Part shown: positions 10,622 through 21,798 of the stretch, in pieces
Numbering within the stretch: position 1 is the stretch's first letter
Layout of the letters: each line of letters begins with the position of its first letter
Source of the DNA: Talinum fruticosum
Lineage: Eukaryota; Streptophyta; Magnoliopsida; Caryophyllales; Talinaceae
Assembly: GCA_021018815.1 (NCBI GenBank)
Contig: JAITYX010000004.1
Coordinates: forward strand, 9,805,501 to 9,869,500
DNA: 64,000 bases
Reading direction: 5' to 3'
The notes under the pieces: model-generated
Databases searched by the model: none
What the model saw: only the letters and a program-made list of their open reading frames with translations
What the model was told of the DNA's origin: nothing
Translations under genes and position numbers: made by a program

Positions 10622-12535
10622 ACCTAAACAAAAATACGAACATATCAAAAATATCATACATATATTTTAAATTCTAAAATCTTTACATAGAGTAGCTTCG
10701 TTTCTAAAAAAAGACAAATATATACATGAAAAATTCTAAATTTTAAGTATTGTGTCCTACTAGATACTTATATACATTCCAAACAGGGGTGGGGTGTTTC
10801 TAAGTGCTGAAGCTTCTAAAATGAGATTCAATTCTTGAAATAAAATCCTTTTGTTGTTTAACTTCCTTTTGAGTAGATCTAAGTGTCTCAATTGCATGGT
10901 GGAGATTCTCTTTTGATTTTTACAAGCGACTTTTTAATTGGACCACCATATAAGGGGTGTAAGCTATAGATGATGATGATGATGAGCTACCAGAAGGTGG
11001 CATTTAGAATCTAGATTGCGAATGCCTCCCAAGCCCATAAACCAAACCCTTTTCATTGAGTCCCCCATCCGCTTTAAAGAAAAAAGTGGTATTTATCTAT
11101 TTCATATTTGTACTAGTTAGTATTCACTAAAGTTTGTATTTATTCACACCAAAAATAAAAAGTCTGCTTTTATAAGTGAACAAAATATTAAAATCAAATT
11201 ATAAAATTAGAACTATTTCATCAGCATATTTACTTCATAATGAATTGTGGAAAAAAGATAAACTAATTTCTCACTTGATTTCATCATGACACTCCATGAG
11301 AAAGTACTCCCATTCGATGTTCTTGCTAGTTAAATGGGTCTTGGGCTAGTTAAATGGGCCTAGTTAAATGGGTCTTGGGCTAGATTACCTAATGTTCAAC
11401 CTTATCATAAGCTCAATGGAGTCAAAGTTGGGTACTAGCAGATTAATTGTGGCTACTAAGGAAGATCTTCTTGCTGGGCCACAGTCCACTCCCCTACTGT
11501 CGTGGATCGCAACCAGGGAGAAGCCCGAAATTTCCTAGATGGCCAAGGATTTTAATATTCTGTCCTTAACATGAGTTATTAATTTTGTTTGGATCACTTA
11601 GTTCATTTGAAGCTAAAATGATGGTGCACCAAATAAAACACACAACTAATATTAAATAGACACATACACCCTCCCATACCAACACAAACTCTTACCTGCT
11701 TCAAATTTGCCAAACAACTTTCTAAATTCACAGTGCCTCAAATCCCACCTCCCTTCGGAAGAAAAAAAGAAGGGAAAAAATTATATAAAACTACTCTATA
11801 ATCCCATATTAAATTATTGTATCATAAAATTTACATGTCTCAATATCAGTTACATGTTCCAACTATGCAAAGAACATGGATATATTTCAATATTAGTTGG
11901 AATTCAAGAAAAGATTTTTATTTTTATTTTATTAAAAAATTTCGTAAAATTTCGGGTGAATTCTGTCTAAAATATGACAATTCCCTTACGCTTATAGCGT
12001 TACACATGCACAAGAAGGTACAACATAATACTAAAACTCAATGAGTCACCCAATCGGAGTATCAACAATCAACTCAACGGCCACACGCCGGAGTCCAACC
12101 AATATGCATTTAAAATAATAAGAATTGACATGTATGAATTGAATTATGCATCTAAAAATATTTTCATGTAAATAATTAGTAGTTTTGTATATGTACCCAA
12201 ACTGACTTGGCCCGCTTGTCATAAAAAAACTATCTCTAATCTTTGTTTCCTAGTATGAGTGTTCACAAAAATGGCCGAGGCAATAGGTGTCTTCCCATCT
12301 TGAAGTGCCTTTTAGTAAAAAAAAAATTAAATATATATCCCTTTCTTAATACAAAGTTAAAAGAAGTGTCAAATTACCATTTGTCTTCCAGTTTCTTCAG
12401 TTGATATCGATCCTGTGGTGTAGACGATCCGTGCTTTTAACTACTTAGACAATTCTTCTTTTAACTACTTAGATTTTTATTTAATCTTAATTTTTTCCAC
12501 CCATTAAACTGACATGTTATTTAAAATGGAGGAAG
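9964..12535. mobile_element. Stowaway/mariner-type MITE split by a 2.3-kb insertion
   Basis: The left terminus CTCCCTCCGTTTCACAATAC (9964) and the right terminus, complement CTTCCTCCATTTTAAATAAC (ending 12535), are inverted repeats flanked by TA on both sides. The left arm up to about 10110 matches, in reverse, the right half of the 269-bp MITE at 36037-36305. The right arm matches its other end. The MITE was therefore cut by about 2.3 kb of other DNA. The paralogous site near 53310-53320 has neither MITE nor insertion. Small unidentified open frames at 11707-12044 are not convincing genes. Confidence 0.6.
10117..10620. mobile_element. CACTA-like subterminal repeat region
   Basis: The segment starts near ACACATACAACAAAAAAG, close to a CACTACAA-type CACTA end. 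It carries at least ten direct and inverted copies of TTTCGTCTCTAAA / TTTAGAGACGAAA between 10150 and 10560. Dense short repeats of this kind are typical of CACTA subterminal regions. It ends in an (AT)n tract at 10571-10619. The opposite terminus was not found. Confidence 0.45.
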
Positions 12536-13124
12536 TAGATTATAATCCTTGGTATAATACATTATACTGCAAGGGTACATGCATGTCTGTAAATACCTAG
12601 ACAAAAGGGAAAAAAATAGGAAGAGGGTTAAAAATATAAAAACAAATAGATAAAAAGTTGTAGTTTAGAAACTAGGATAAAATTTTCATATATGAACCTC
12701 ACAAGTCTTCTCAAATATATAAGTTCAATCATCTAAAGATCACTATGAGGGATCTGGCTAATACCCGGAAAAAATTAAAACAAAAAGTTTGCCGGGTGGG
12801 GAGGAGAGAGATAAGATTATTTCTAATGATCTTCATAAATTATTTAGACTTTAATTTTGTAACATTAAGTTAGTTCGTTTATAATAGTTAATATCTCGTA
12901 ACGTACTTATAATAACTTGTAATATCTAATCGCTAACCACAACAACTCATAATAGATCGTAACAACTATAAGTTAATGGTAACAATTTATAACACCTCGT
13001 AACAATAAGTAACTAATTTTTAATGGTAAAACGAATAGACCTTTAATAACAATAAAAGTGTTTAGGTTCCACTTGCGCTATAAATATGGTAGGAAGTTTT
13101 CTAAATGAACATGAGGACAAGGAA
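12536..13124. other. Intergenic; paralogous to 53320-54730
   Basis: No gene is seen. The sequence aligns with the right duplicate (TGGTATAATACATTATACTG against 53331-53350; AAACAAATAGATAAAAAGTTG against 53417). At 12675-12695 it keeps the empty site of the 773-bp insertion found at 53471-54243. Confidence 0.6.
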
Positions 13125-13980
13125 CACATGGCGATTTGTTCAACAAAGTGGATTGAGTCAAATACTCAATAAAAACGAGTACTGACATCATGCCAATATT
13201 GAAGTTTAGTTTTACCGCCGTTAAAGAGCTACTTCAGTTACTGTGCATTATTTCCCAAGAGTAAAGAAATTCAAAAGGTTAGGCTAATCAATATGTTTTT
13301 TTCCAAGAGTAAAGAAATTCAAAAGGATGACGAGGATGAATTAGGCCAAGGCTTAGAAAAATCAGCTGAGTATTATTTTGAGACTTTGGTGCAAAGATGT
13401 TTTTTCCAAGATGTTAAAGAGGCTTCCATCATCTGCAAAGTGTCCACGAATGCATGACATGGCTCAACAAATTGCAGGAGAAGATATCTCTGTAGCAAAT
13501 TCAGCCACAAGATATGAAAGTTCGTCATTTTTATGCGATGATACTCCTGATAGTCGTAAAAGAAGCTTTATGACTAGAAGTAAGATTCATACACACATTG
13601 CCGATCAAAATTCGCATCTTACTGCGCGTAATGTATGCCATGGAAATGTCTTGCTAAATGTCTCCGTTTCTTGGAACTATGTTGTCTCAATGTTTATAAT
13701 TTGCCAAAGGAGATGCGCCACTTAACTGCCCTTCAATTCCTTACGATTTGGAATCTTCCACTGAAAGATGTACCAGAATGGATAGGATGCCTATCTTCTC
13801 CCCATTCCCTGACAATTAGTTATTGCAGACATCTGGAATCACTGTAGGAAACTTTGCAGAATATCACCTCCCTCAAGCGACTTGAGTTATCTAGTTGTAC
13901 CCAGATCCTCCACAAAAGATGCAAAGAGAAGAATGGGGAGCACTGGCCCAGAATCCAGCATATCCACTATATCAGTTAAC
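13125..13980 (+). pseudogene. CNL resistance-gene remnant, N-terminal half and most LRRs missing
   Basis: It begins within the end of the NB-ARC domain (TWRFVQQSGL matches the STWKFFHQSRL stretch of the 26.87-kb gene). It then reads through a damaged RNBS-D (LLCIISQE for YCALFPKD), AEYYFETLVQRCFFQDV and a frameshifted MHD-like stretch (CATGACATGGCTCAACAAAT). At about 13635 it jumps straight to the last LRRs (MPWKCLAKCLRFLELC, PEWIGCLSS) and the conserved C-terminal QILHKRCKEKNGEHWPRIQHI. Several frameshifts and stops are present. The internal deletion removed about 500 residues of LRR. It is the first member of the NLR array and cannot be functional. Confidence 0.85.
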
Positions 13981-14830
13981 GAATTTCATAATTATTGACT
14001 CTGGAGTAAACGCTTCTACTTTTCCATTCGGATTATGCCTATTCTGATGAAAGGTAACATCCCTAAAAAGTCAAAATACCTATATCTTTCTAGAATCTAT
14101 CTATAGTGTTTCTGCTGCCATATGACCAAATGGTGTACACCCCTTCCCCTCCCCTCTTGATGGGCACCTTTAATTTCACCAGATGAAAGTTAATACATTC
14201 GACTAGACAATCCTTTAAAGACAGCAAGTTTGCAACAAAATGTTGGAGAAGCCGCATTATTTAAAGTCTCCCCTCAGTAATTTGAAGGCATCCAACTAGC
14301 TTCCACACTCAATCAAATGTATCAATTACCCAGCCATCATAATTTGAGTTTTCAATCCCTTGCCAAAAGTTTCTAAAAAGACAGAAGTGATAGATCTCGA
14401 GACCCAGTCTGATTTACTTGCACATGAGCTTGCACACTTGTGGGTTGGTGCTCCTACTCCTTCAATACAGTAATGCTGTTGAACAATCACTTCTCTGAAA
14501 GCTCATTACGCTGCTAGAAAGGTTCTCCGGCATCACCTCCTCATCACATCAGTTCAACTTGATTTCTATCATTCTCCATCCATACACCTTGCGACCTGCA
14601 TTATAGTTAGAAGGTGTCTTTTTCCAATGAACGGATCTGATCCATTTTACTTCAAGGAGAAAACTACGGTGAAAGCACGAAAACAAGATGCATGTTCCCC
14701 ACCAGCTAGCTAGACTTTGAATATTATAGGCCTTACATTGAAGTTCAATTATGATCCTTTGCCTGCATATCCAATTCCTTATCTCGAAGTGAGAAAATTT
14801 TCCCCACATTTAAAATGATTCATTGCATAT
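13981..14830 (+). other. NLR 3' flank, copy 1
   Basis: Non-coding sequence that matches 23540-24000 (shared TTTCTGCTGCCATATGACCA, then AATTTCACCAGATGAAA) and, further on, 34070-34100 and 45017-45060. It is the downstream region that travels with each NLR copy in this cluster. Confidence 0.6.
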
Positions 14831-16177
14831 TCAGAACAATACAGAGTACTATGACTGTGACGGCTAATCAGTGAGCACTATTGAGCTCAATGGAAATTCA
14901 ACATCATATAAAATGTAAACTTCTTGGAATTTTATGACGAGTTTTGATAGCAGACTAATGTAAACTCCTTTGGCTAATGCATTTGCCATTGGTGTTTGTC
15001 TTACTTCCACACGATGTTGGATGTTCCAATTTTTATTTTCGTTCCAGAAAAATCGAGCTTTATTTAGTTGAAAACATAAGGTCCAACCCCTTCCCCCTTC
15101 CCCTTACCAAAAATAAAAAATTTGTGATAAGCACTGACTCAGTACAAGTTAAAATTAGACTCGAAAATAATGTTTAATGAAGAACATAATTAATCTTTTG
15201 CCATTGATACTTCAAGAGATTCCAATAAAGCCATATATCTTCCAACTAAATTTGATCGTCTAAAATTTCTTATATGTTAAAAATTATCGCATATACCTTT
15301 AACCATAAATAACGATAGATGAGAGAGAGAAATGGGTCGTACCATGCATTCATCTATGTCTGGACAACATTTTCTAGCTAGGCAAAGACAACCCTTAGTC
15401 TCCCTAAGACTATGAGATCAATTATTCCACCAACACCATGTGCCAATTAAATTTTACTGCATTGATGGGACCCACTATGTGCCAATTAAATTTTACTGCT
15501 CCGATGGGACCCACAAAGATATTGGATGATATTTCATCGTAAGAGTGATCCACTCTAGTAAACATACTCTATACATACATGTACACTTAGAAAAATAAAT
15601 CAATAGAAAGTTCATATTTTGTCGAGGATATAAGAATTTACATTCTTATACAATTTAAAAAATGTTTATATTTTCTAATTGCAGTTTATATCTAAATCAA
15701 CATACATTAATGTATGAATTGTATCATATTGTTTAGAAAACTCAACCCCTTTTTAATAATGTTTGATTGGTGAAAGAAAGAAATAGATATAAATAAATGT
15801 ATGTGTACACATTATTTATAATTTTAAAGTAGTCACATAAAGTAAAATTTTAATAAATATATTACCTTTTATCTCTATTTATACCAAAAAAAAAAAAAGA
15901 AAGAAAAGCGAGGTAGACAGTAAATTGCCAACAATATACATCTTTCATTCCCCTTTATTCATGAATATCACTCATAAACAAACAAGTGGGGTTTGGGCTT
16001 TTGGCAATATCAGCAATTACCACCCATCTTTTTCAAAGTTCAAAGCGACAACGATCACAACTACAAATCATAACGAAGATATTTTCATGTCCAGGGTGGG
16101 GCATCATTTTTAATTCCACAAGACTTTTAATAATATGTGAATTAAGTGGATGATAGGGTTTGCATATATTGTTGTAA
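14831..16177 (+). other. Intergenic, ending in an NLR promoter copy
   Basis: No convincing gene is visible; an open frame of 66 codons at 14977-15177 is unrecognised. TGTGCCAATTAAATTTTACT is repeated in tandem at about 15439 and 15478. From about 15840 to 16150 the sequence matches the upstream region of the 26.87-kb CNL (AATAAATATATTACCTTT, TTTATACCAAAAA). This marks the former promoter of the pseudogene that follows. Confidence 0.5.
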
Positions 16178-16847
16178 GAAGGTACACCGCTTGTTATCTC
16201 GTTTGGAAAGATTTGGGGCTGCTTAAAAATGTTTCAAGAGATTAAGAACATTAGGAAGAAATTGGATGAAATTGCTAGTGATGTTATAAATTCCTTTAAA
16301 GTTGATTACCAACCTATTAAGACAGGGAGGGAGGAGATGTGTTCTTATGTGTATGAGAAGACTATTATCGGCAGAGAGGAGGATAAGAGGAACATCATAG
16401 AAATGCTGTTAAATTCCAATGTTGAAGGGGATGTCCATGTCCTCGCTATTGTGGGAATGGGATACTAGTGGAATTGGGTAGGGGCAATAAGATTGTAGAA
16501 AGTAACCATCTTTATAAGTTACAAGGTTTGTCAGAGAAGGATTCATGGCGTTTGTTTGAAAATTTGGTTGGGAAAGAACAAGCAAACTGCAATGTTAAGT
16601 TAGGCAAAGATACTATAAAAAAAAGTGTAACTGTTCCTCTCGCTATAAAAGTTGTGGGAAGCCTTTTGTATGGTCAATCTATAGATAAGTGGGAATTTCT
16701 ATGCCGAAGTAGATTAAATGAAACAAAGGATGGGAATGACACCATGTCAGTACTGAAGATCAATACTATCATCTTACATTATTGTTAAAGAGTTGCTTCA
16801 CATATTGTGCACTATTTTCTAAGGATTTTGAAATTGAGAAGGAGATG
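16178..16847 (+). pseudogene. CNL pseudogene, part 1: coiled-coil and P-loop deleted
   Basis: The promoter runs straight into KVHRLLSRLERF, which matches KKVLRLFSSLKKF at residue 104 of the 26.87-kb gene, so the coiled-coil region is deleted. Then come EIKNIRKKLDEIAS, VDYQPIKTGREE and the linker IIGREEDKRNIIEML up to VLAIVGMG at 16460. There the P-loop, RNBS-A, kinase-2 and RNBS-B are missing. The sequence resumes with NKIVESNHLYKLQGLSEKDS, VPLAIKVVGSLLYGQ and a frameshifted RNBS-D. The gene lacked its nucleotide-binding site whatever the later transposon insertions did. Two insertions split the remainder. Confidence 0.88.
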
Positions 16848-16855
16848 CTAGTAAG

Positions 16856-17193
16856 TAGGGCTGAGCGGGACCGGGTACCCGGTCGTTTTGGCCGGACCCG
16901 GTCCCGGTCCCGGTTGCAACCGGGTCCTGATTTTGGACCCGGTCCCGGTCCCGGTTGCAACCGGGTCCAAAATCAGGACCCAGTCCCGACCCGGTTGGAA
17001 CCGGTTCCGGACCGGACCTTGCCAGTCTTTTTTTTTTTTTTTTAGTTTTTCAATTATCATTTTTGTTTTTATACTTTTTACAATTTTTTTGGTAAAATTT
17101 TAGGCAATAATTATCCTATATTTTAACTATTTGATTTTTTTTTTTAGGCAAAGCAAACAAAGCACTCAGGCACGGTCCAAGATTAGTTAGGGT

Positions 17194-17242
<49 letters not shown>

Positions 17243-17442
17243 TTTAATAATAAAACCGGTAATCGGGACCGGGTCCGGGACCGGGTCCAAGATTTTACTA
17301 CCCGGTCCCAGACCCGGTTATAACCGGGTCCTACAAATTGGACCCGGTCCCGGTCCCAGTCCAACTGGGTCCGGTTCTGGACCCGCCGGGTCCAGACCGG
17401 TTCCGGTCCGGAACCGGTACCCGGAATTTTTACTCACCCCTA
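16856..17442. mobile_element. hAT-type MITE (587 bp) inside the CNL pseudogene
   Basis: A perfect 8-base duplication CTAGTAAG at 16848-16855 and 17443-17450 flanks the element. The ends are inverted: TAGGGCTGAG on the left and TAGGGGTGAG on the complementary right. An 8-base duplication with TAGGG termini is diagnostic of the hAT superfamily. Both arms are very GC-rich and consist of palindromic ACCCGGTCCCGGT / CCGGTTGCAACCGG words, while the centre is AT-rich with an (AT)n tract at 17199-17239. Removing the element and one duplication restores the reading LVSLWMACDYVK, the expected sequence after RNBS-D. No transposase is present. Confidence 0.92.
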
Positions 17443-17450
17443 CTAGTAAG

Positions 17451-17934
17451 CCTTTGGATGGCATGTGACTACGTCAAGCCATCAGAATGTCAAACCAATG
17501 AAGAATGCCTGATGAATATTTTTAAATTTTGGTGAAGATGCTATTTCCAAGATGTGAATGAAAGTGAAACTGATGGGACATTGATATTTAAAATCCATGA
17601 CTTGATCCATGATCTGGCTCAGCAAGTTAATGGAAATGAGATCTTGGTTACAGATTCTGCAACAAGCAGTCTTGATAAAAAAAGGTTAATCATGTAAATA
17701 ACAAGACTTTTGATGATCCAGCAAAAGGCTTAATTACTAGTTCTAATGTTTATACATATATCATGGATGTACGGTATCGTCAATTTCCTATGAGTGAATT
17801 ACTAACAAATTGGAGGAGCTTACGAACAATTGCCTTGAGGTGTTTAAATATAGAAAGTTTGCCAGATGCAATAGGTAAACTACTATTGCATTTAAGATAT
17901 CTTATTGCATTTAAGATATCTTGATGTAACGCCC
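17451..17934 (+). pseudogene. CNL pseudogene, part 2: end of NB-ARC, MHD region, first LRR
   Basis: It continues directly from part 1 as SLWMACDYVKPSECQTNEE, then a stop in FW*RCYFQDV, the MHD-equivalent IHDLIHDLAQQV, and several frameshifts. It ends in the first LRR (SLPDAIGKLLLHLRYL). A 19-base tandem duplication (TATTGCATTTAAGATATCT, at about 17883 and 17902) sits just before the solo-LTR insertion. Confidence 0.85.
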
Positions 17935-18703
17935 GACCTTTTGTTAGAGACGTCACATCTCCAAGACCCTTCTCGAGGATCCTTAAAGCTAATTCAGGGA
18001 ACAACTTGAAAAATGTAACATATTTTTAAAACTATTGGAAGACGAGCTAGCAATTTTTATATTTTTTAGAGAGAGAATTTACGACGAGTCTTGAGTCCAC
18101 AGGGTTTCAAAAGTTAGACTGTTGGGTTTACACAACCCTACACTAGAAAATAGAGAACAATGATGACAGAGTCTTGTTGGGGGCTACCGAGGTTAAATTA
18201 GAGTGTTTATGAATGTCAATGTACTTGTAGTTACAAACGTGCTAAAACACTGAATAAGGTTTACATATCAAGTTCAAAGGTACACTAAGTAACACATGCA
18301 TATTAAGTTCCTTATACCTAAAAAACACCCAAACGGCCTTCTAAATGGTAAAACTTGCCAAAAACTTTACTGTAGCTCTTGATCTAAAAAATGTAAAAGT
18401 ACAGGATTGAGCAGCCACAACTCAATGAAACTCCTTCGTCTCCAAAAAACCAAAATAACTTTGCACGTATATAATAACAATTATAATTAAGTTAATAATA
18501 ATGATATTAGAAATTGAGTAGCATCAGAACGTTATCTTACCATACCCCAATCTTAATCGAATGAGAAAAACATAATGTATTAAAGCTCAAGTGATCCACA
18601 TTTTCTTCACCAATATGACCAAATCACTTTTGAACTTGGAACTTAGATTAACTTTATAATCTTGAATTTCTTTTGGCAAGAACTAGTACCCTAGTACTCA
18701 ACT

Positions 18704-19315
18704 GACGCCTGTAACCTGACCCAATGTATCATGGTATTGGGATTCGGAACCGCTCATGTGTGTACATAAGTTTCCTATCCGTGAAGACTCGTAATCTAAG
18801 AGTGAAAGCCGCTGTCCTCAGGTTGGGATAAGTTACCTTCCTAGATTTTATATTTTGACGCCTGTGAGCCGACCCAACATACAACGGTACAGGGATTCGG
18901 AACTACTCACACGTATACTCAAGTTTCTTATCAGGAAGGACTCGTAATCTAGGAGTGAAAGCCACTGCCCTCTGGCCGGAATAAGTCACCTTTCTAAAAT
19001 TTTTATTTTGATATCTATGAGCCGACCCAAGGTACCACAGTATAAGGATTCGAAACCACTCACGCATATACACAAGTTTACTACCTGTAAGGACTCATGA
19101 TCAAGGAATGAAAGTCGCTACCCATAGACCGGAATAAGTCACCTTCCTCGATTTTATATTTTGACGCCTATGAGCTGACCCAACGTACCACAATATTGGA
19201 TGCAGAACCAATCACGCGTAACTCAAGTTTACTACCTGAAAGTACTCATGATCTAGGAGTAAGCCGCTACCCGTAGGCCGGAATATAATTACATGTCGCC
19301 TTCCTATATTTTGTA
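18704..19315 (+). repeat. 153-bp tandem repeat, 4 units, inside solo LTR A
   Basis: Units start at 18704, 18857, 19010 and 19163, exactly 153 bases apart, with words such as GACGCCTGTGAGCCGACCCA and GATCTAGGAGT. Copies differ by substitutions and small indels. LTR B has about six units of the same repeat. Confidence 0.9.
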
Positions 19316-20107
19316 TGGGTAAAGTTCTCAAGTCTAAGGAATTGACTTCTTAATTCACATTATAGTTATTATCCCTCTCATTCCTTTATATGTATAGTAA
19401 TTAAATTGTTCGATGGGGTCCGATACCACACTTTTAAGGCCTAAACTCGCTTTCCGACACAAAATACAAACCTTACAAGCATCCCGGGACAAGACCCTCA
19501 TATTGTGACAGTCCAAGATTGCTTGGAGGTCACCACAGACCTCCCTGCGGCCAGTGGTTATCAATAGTTGGTTCTACATGTCATCACAGGCCTCCCCATG
19601 GCTAGTGGGGACTTCTGGTAGCCACCGCAGGATGTCCCGCGGCCCGTGGAAGCACCCGTGGTGGGTGTTGTTGTGAATTTGGTCGCTGCTAGCCACCACG
19701 GCCTGTCCCATGCCTGTGGGGGTACTCGTGGTGGGTAACAGTCACTTCCAAACTCCATTTTTTATTCTTTAATTTCTTTTGCCTTTTGTTTTCGTTTTTT
19801 TTTTATGTATGAGAGGTTTGTCTTATAAATTTTCTAACTTTATAAGTATCATATTTAGCTTAATAAAATTCATTAAAATATACATGCAAATCAAATAATT
19901 TTCAAACCAAAATTTGGCAAACTCAAGCTAACATTTCCTATCATCCATTACTAAAAGCACTACACCAAGTATATTCACTACCATATTTCAAAATTCAACA
20001 AAATCATAATTTCACAAAGATTTAAACATAGTTGGTATACTTTCATGTTCATGCATGAAATTATAACAATAAAAAGAGAAGTTCGAAGTAGATGATACGA
20101 TCATGAT

Positions 20108-20361
20108 CAGAGCTGACAAAATTTCGTTCGACCCGATTACCCGAATTTGTCTAACCCTAAACAAACCGGGTCCAGGTATGACTTTTTGTCCGAATTTTAA
20201 ATTCAGACATAAAATTTCCATATTTCTATTGTCCAAACTCGATTTTAACCCGAATTTATGCTTATCCGAATTATCTTACCCGAAAAACCGGGTATCGGAC
20301 CAAAAACTTCGTCCGATGACCGACCCGATTTCAATCCGAACTCGAATTTTTGCCAACGGTA
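20108..20361. mobile_element. hAT-type MITE, 254 bp, nested in solo LTR A
   Basis: The duplication ATCATGAT occurs at 20100-20107 and 20362-20369. The ends CAGAGCTGACAAAA and, on the complement, TACCGTTGGCAAAA match the ends of the elements at 46791 and 56180. The interior has the same CCGAATTT / ACCCGAT-type words. The sister LTR at 30003-33332 has a single ATCATGAT at 30836-30843 with no insertion, so the empty site is documented. Confidence 0.9.
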
Positions 20362-21798
20362 ATCATGATTCTACTCATTTTTCCTTTCTAACATCCTCGT
20401 ACCATATTTATATCAATGACTCACTCCAAAAACACATGTACGCATTAATTTCATGAAGGTTTGAGTATTCAAAATCGGTTCACAAGCACGCTTACGAAAT
20501 TCATTTTGGTTGAAAATTAATATAAAGTGGGGACGAGAAGGAAACCACCTTAATGAGTATGATTAGAACTAATTGTTCTTTATTATATTCTTGAACCTTC
20601 CTTCTAACCCTATACCTTTGTTCTTGAATCTATTCTTAATGAAGATGCTTTACAATAGAGGTTGAAACTTAGAATAAGGGAGGTTGAACCTTGATGTCTC
20701 CTTTACTTTCCCTTTCTCTCTCCTACTCTCTCTATTTGGAGCTGCTGGATTTTTCTTTCCAGAAAAAATGAGCCAAGATCTCTGATTTAAGTCTGACATT
20801 TGATTTATGTACCAGATTTGGAGTGGGTGTAATGATTGTTAGGCATGGGGACTTGGAGTTAGGAAGCTAAAGATTTAGGTTGCAGTAGTAGGTAAAGAAA
20901 AATGGAGCAAGCAATAAGACTTTTTGGCATAAATGCTGAGGTTTTAGGAAGGAAAGAGTAGGTTTTGGATGCTTAGAACTTATGATGATAATCATACCTT
21001 TTTTAAGGGAAAGATCACGATTTCATTAATAAAACACCAAACGACACTTATAATGAAAAACATAGATGAATAATTATAAATATAAAATATAGATATTAAA
21101 TTTGACTTTTAAATAACTAATGTAAATCTTACTAACGTTTGGCTCGGAAACCATGACAAATTTCTCATGAATAATTTTCAATGACTCGACATCTTTCATG
21201 TTGATGGAGAACCTCACAATCTGTGTTGTACTGATTTGAAAGTAAATCTTCATCCATTGTCATGAATTATACCAATTAATTATAACTCTCATATAAAAAG
21301 AAAAAAATTATACCAATTAATTATAACTCTCATATAAAAAAAAAAATACTCCCATATAAAGAGAGAAAAATACTCTCATTAAAGGCTAAAAAACTTTTAC
21401 AAATGAATAGATGAAATTTTATTGGCAGAAACCTAAAATTAAACTGACAATTGATGTAAAAATCACTAAAAACGAGGCTTACCATCAACAAAATTTATTG
21501 ATGGCAGCCCCTCTCAAAAAAGACAAAGGGTGGAGGCTAGGGTTTTTTTTAGGAGGGAAACAAGAGAATATGATAATCATACTTTGAGATTTATTTAATC
21601 CAAGCAAATAGAAAGCCAAATAAATATTTTCTAAACTTACTCCTAATATTATTTACAACTAAGTTAACCGCCAACTAACAAACTTGTAAACAAATACATA
21701 TATGTAAGCTAATTAACACAATATATGAATTTTATGGCCAATTATTAAATTAAGTTATAAATCAAATTCTTTTTTTCCCTTTTCGTTCGGGTGTCACA

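Larger units (their letters stand above)
17935..21798 (+). mobile_element. Solo LTR 'A', 3.86 kb, inserted in the CNL pseudogene
   Basis: The element begins TGTAACGCCCGACC and ends GGGTGTCACA, so its two ends are imperfect inverted repeats with TG...CA termini. The flanks are CTTGA before and CTT-A after (one base lost), a degraded 5-base duplication inside the leucine-rich repeat. A related copy lies inverted at 30003-33332. No gag-pol coding region, primer-binding site or polypurine tract was recognised. An LTR of this length with internal tandem repeats suggests a large Ty3/gypsy family (Tekay-like by its TGTAAC-CCC end), which is an inference. Inside are four 153-bp tandem repeats, a GC-rich stretch at 19520-19760 and a hAT-type MITE. 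Confidence 0.75.

Noticed and set aside
16769..17103. Open frames in the hAT MITE rich in Gly-Pro-Asp-Arg repeats
   Set aside because: They are translations of ACCCGGTCCCGGT palindromes in all frames; the segment is a transposon with defined ends.
18704..19315. Regularly spaced repeats as a CRISPR-like array
   Set aside because: The units are 153-bp head-to-tail copies without unique spacers, inside a plant LTR. This is a plant tandem repeat.
17935..21798. A complete LTR retrotransposon with two LTRs
   Set aside because: No internal region or second direct copy exists. The sister copy is inverted and 8.2 kb away, so these are two separate solo LTRs.
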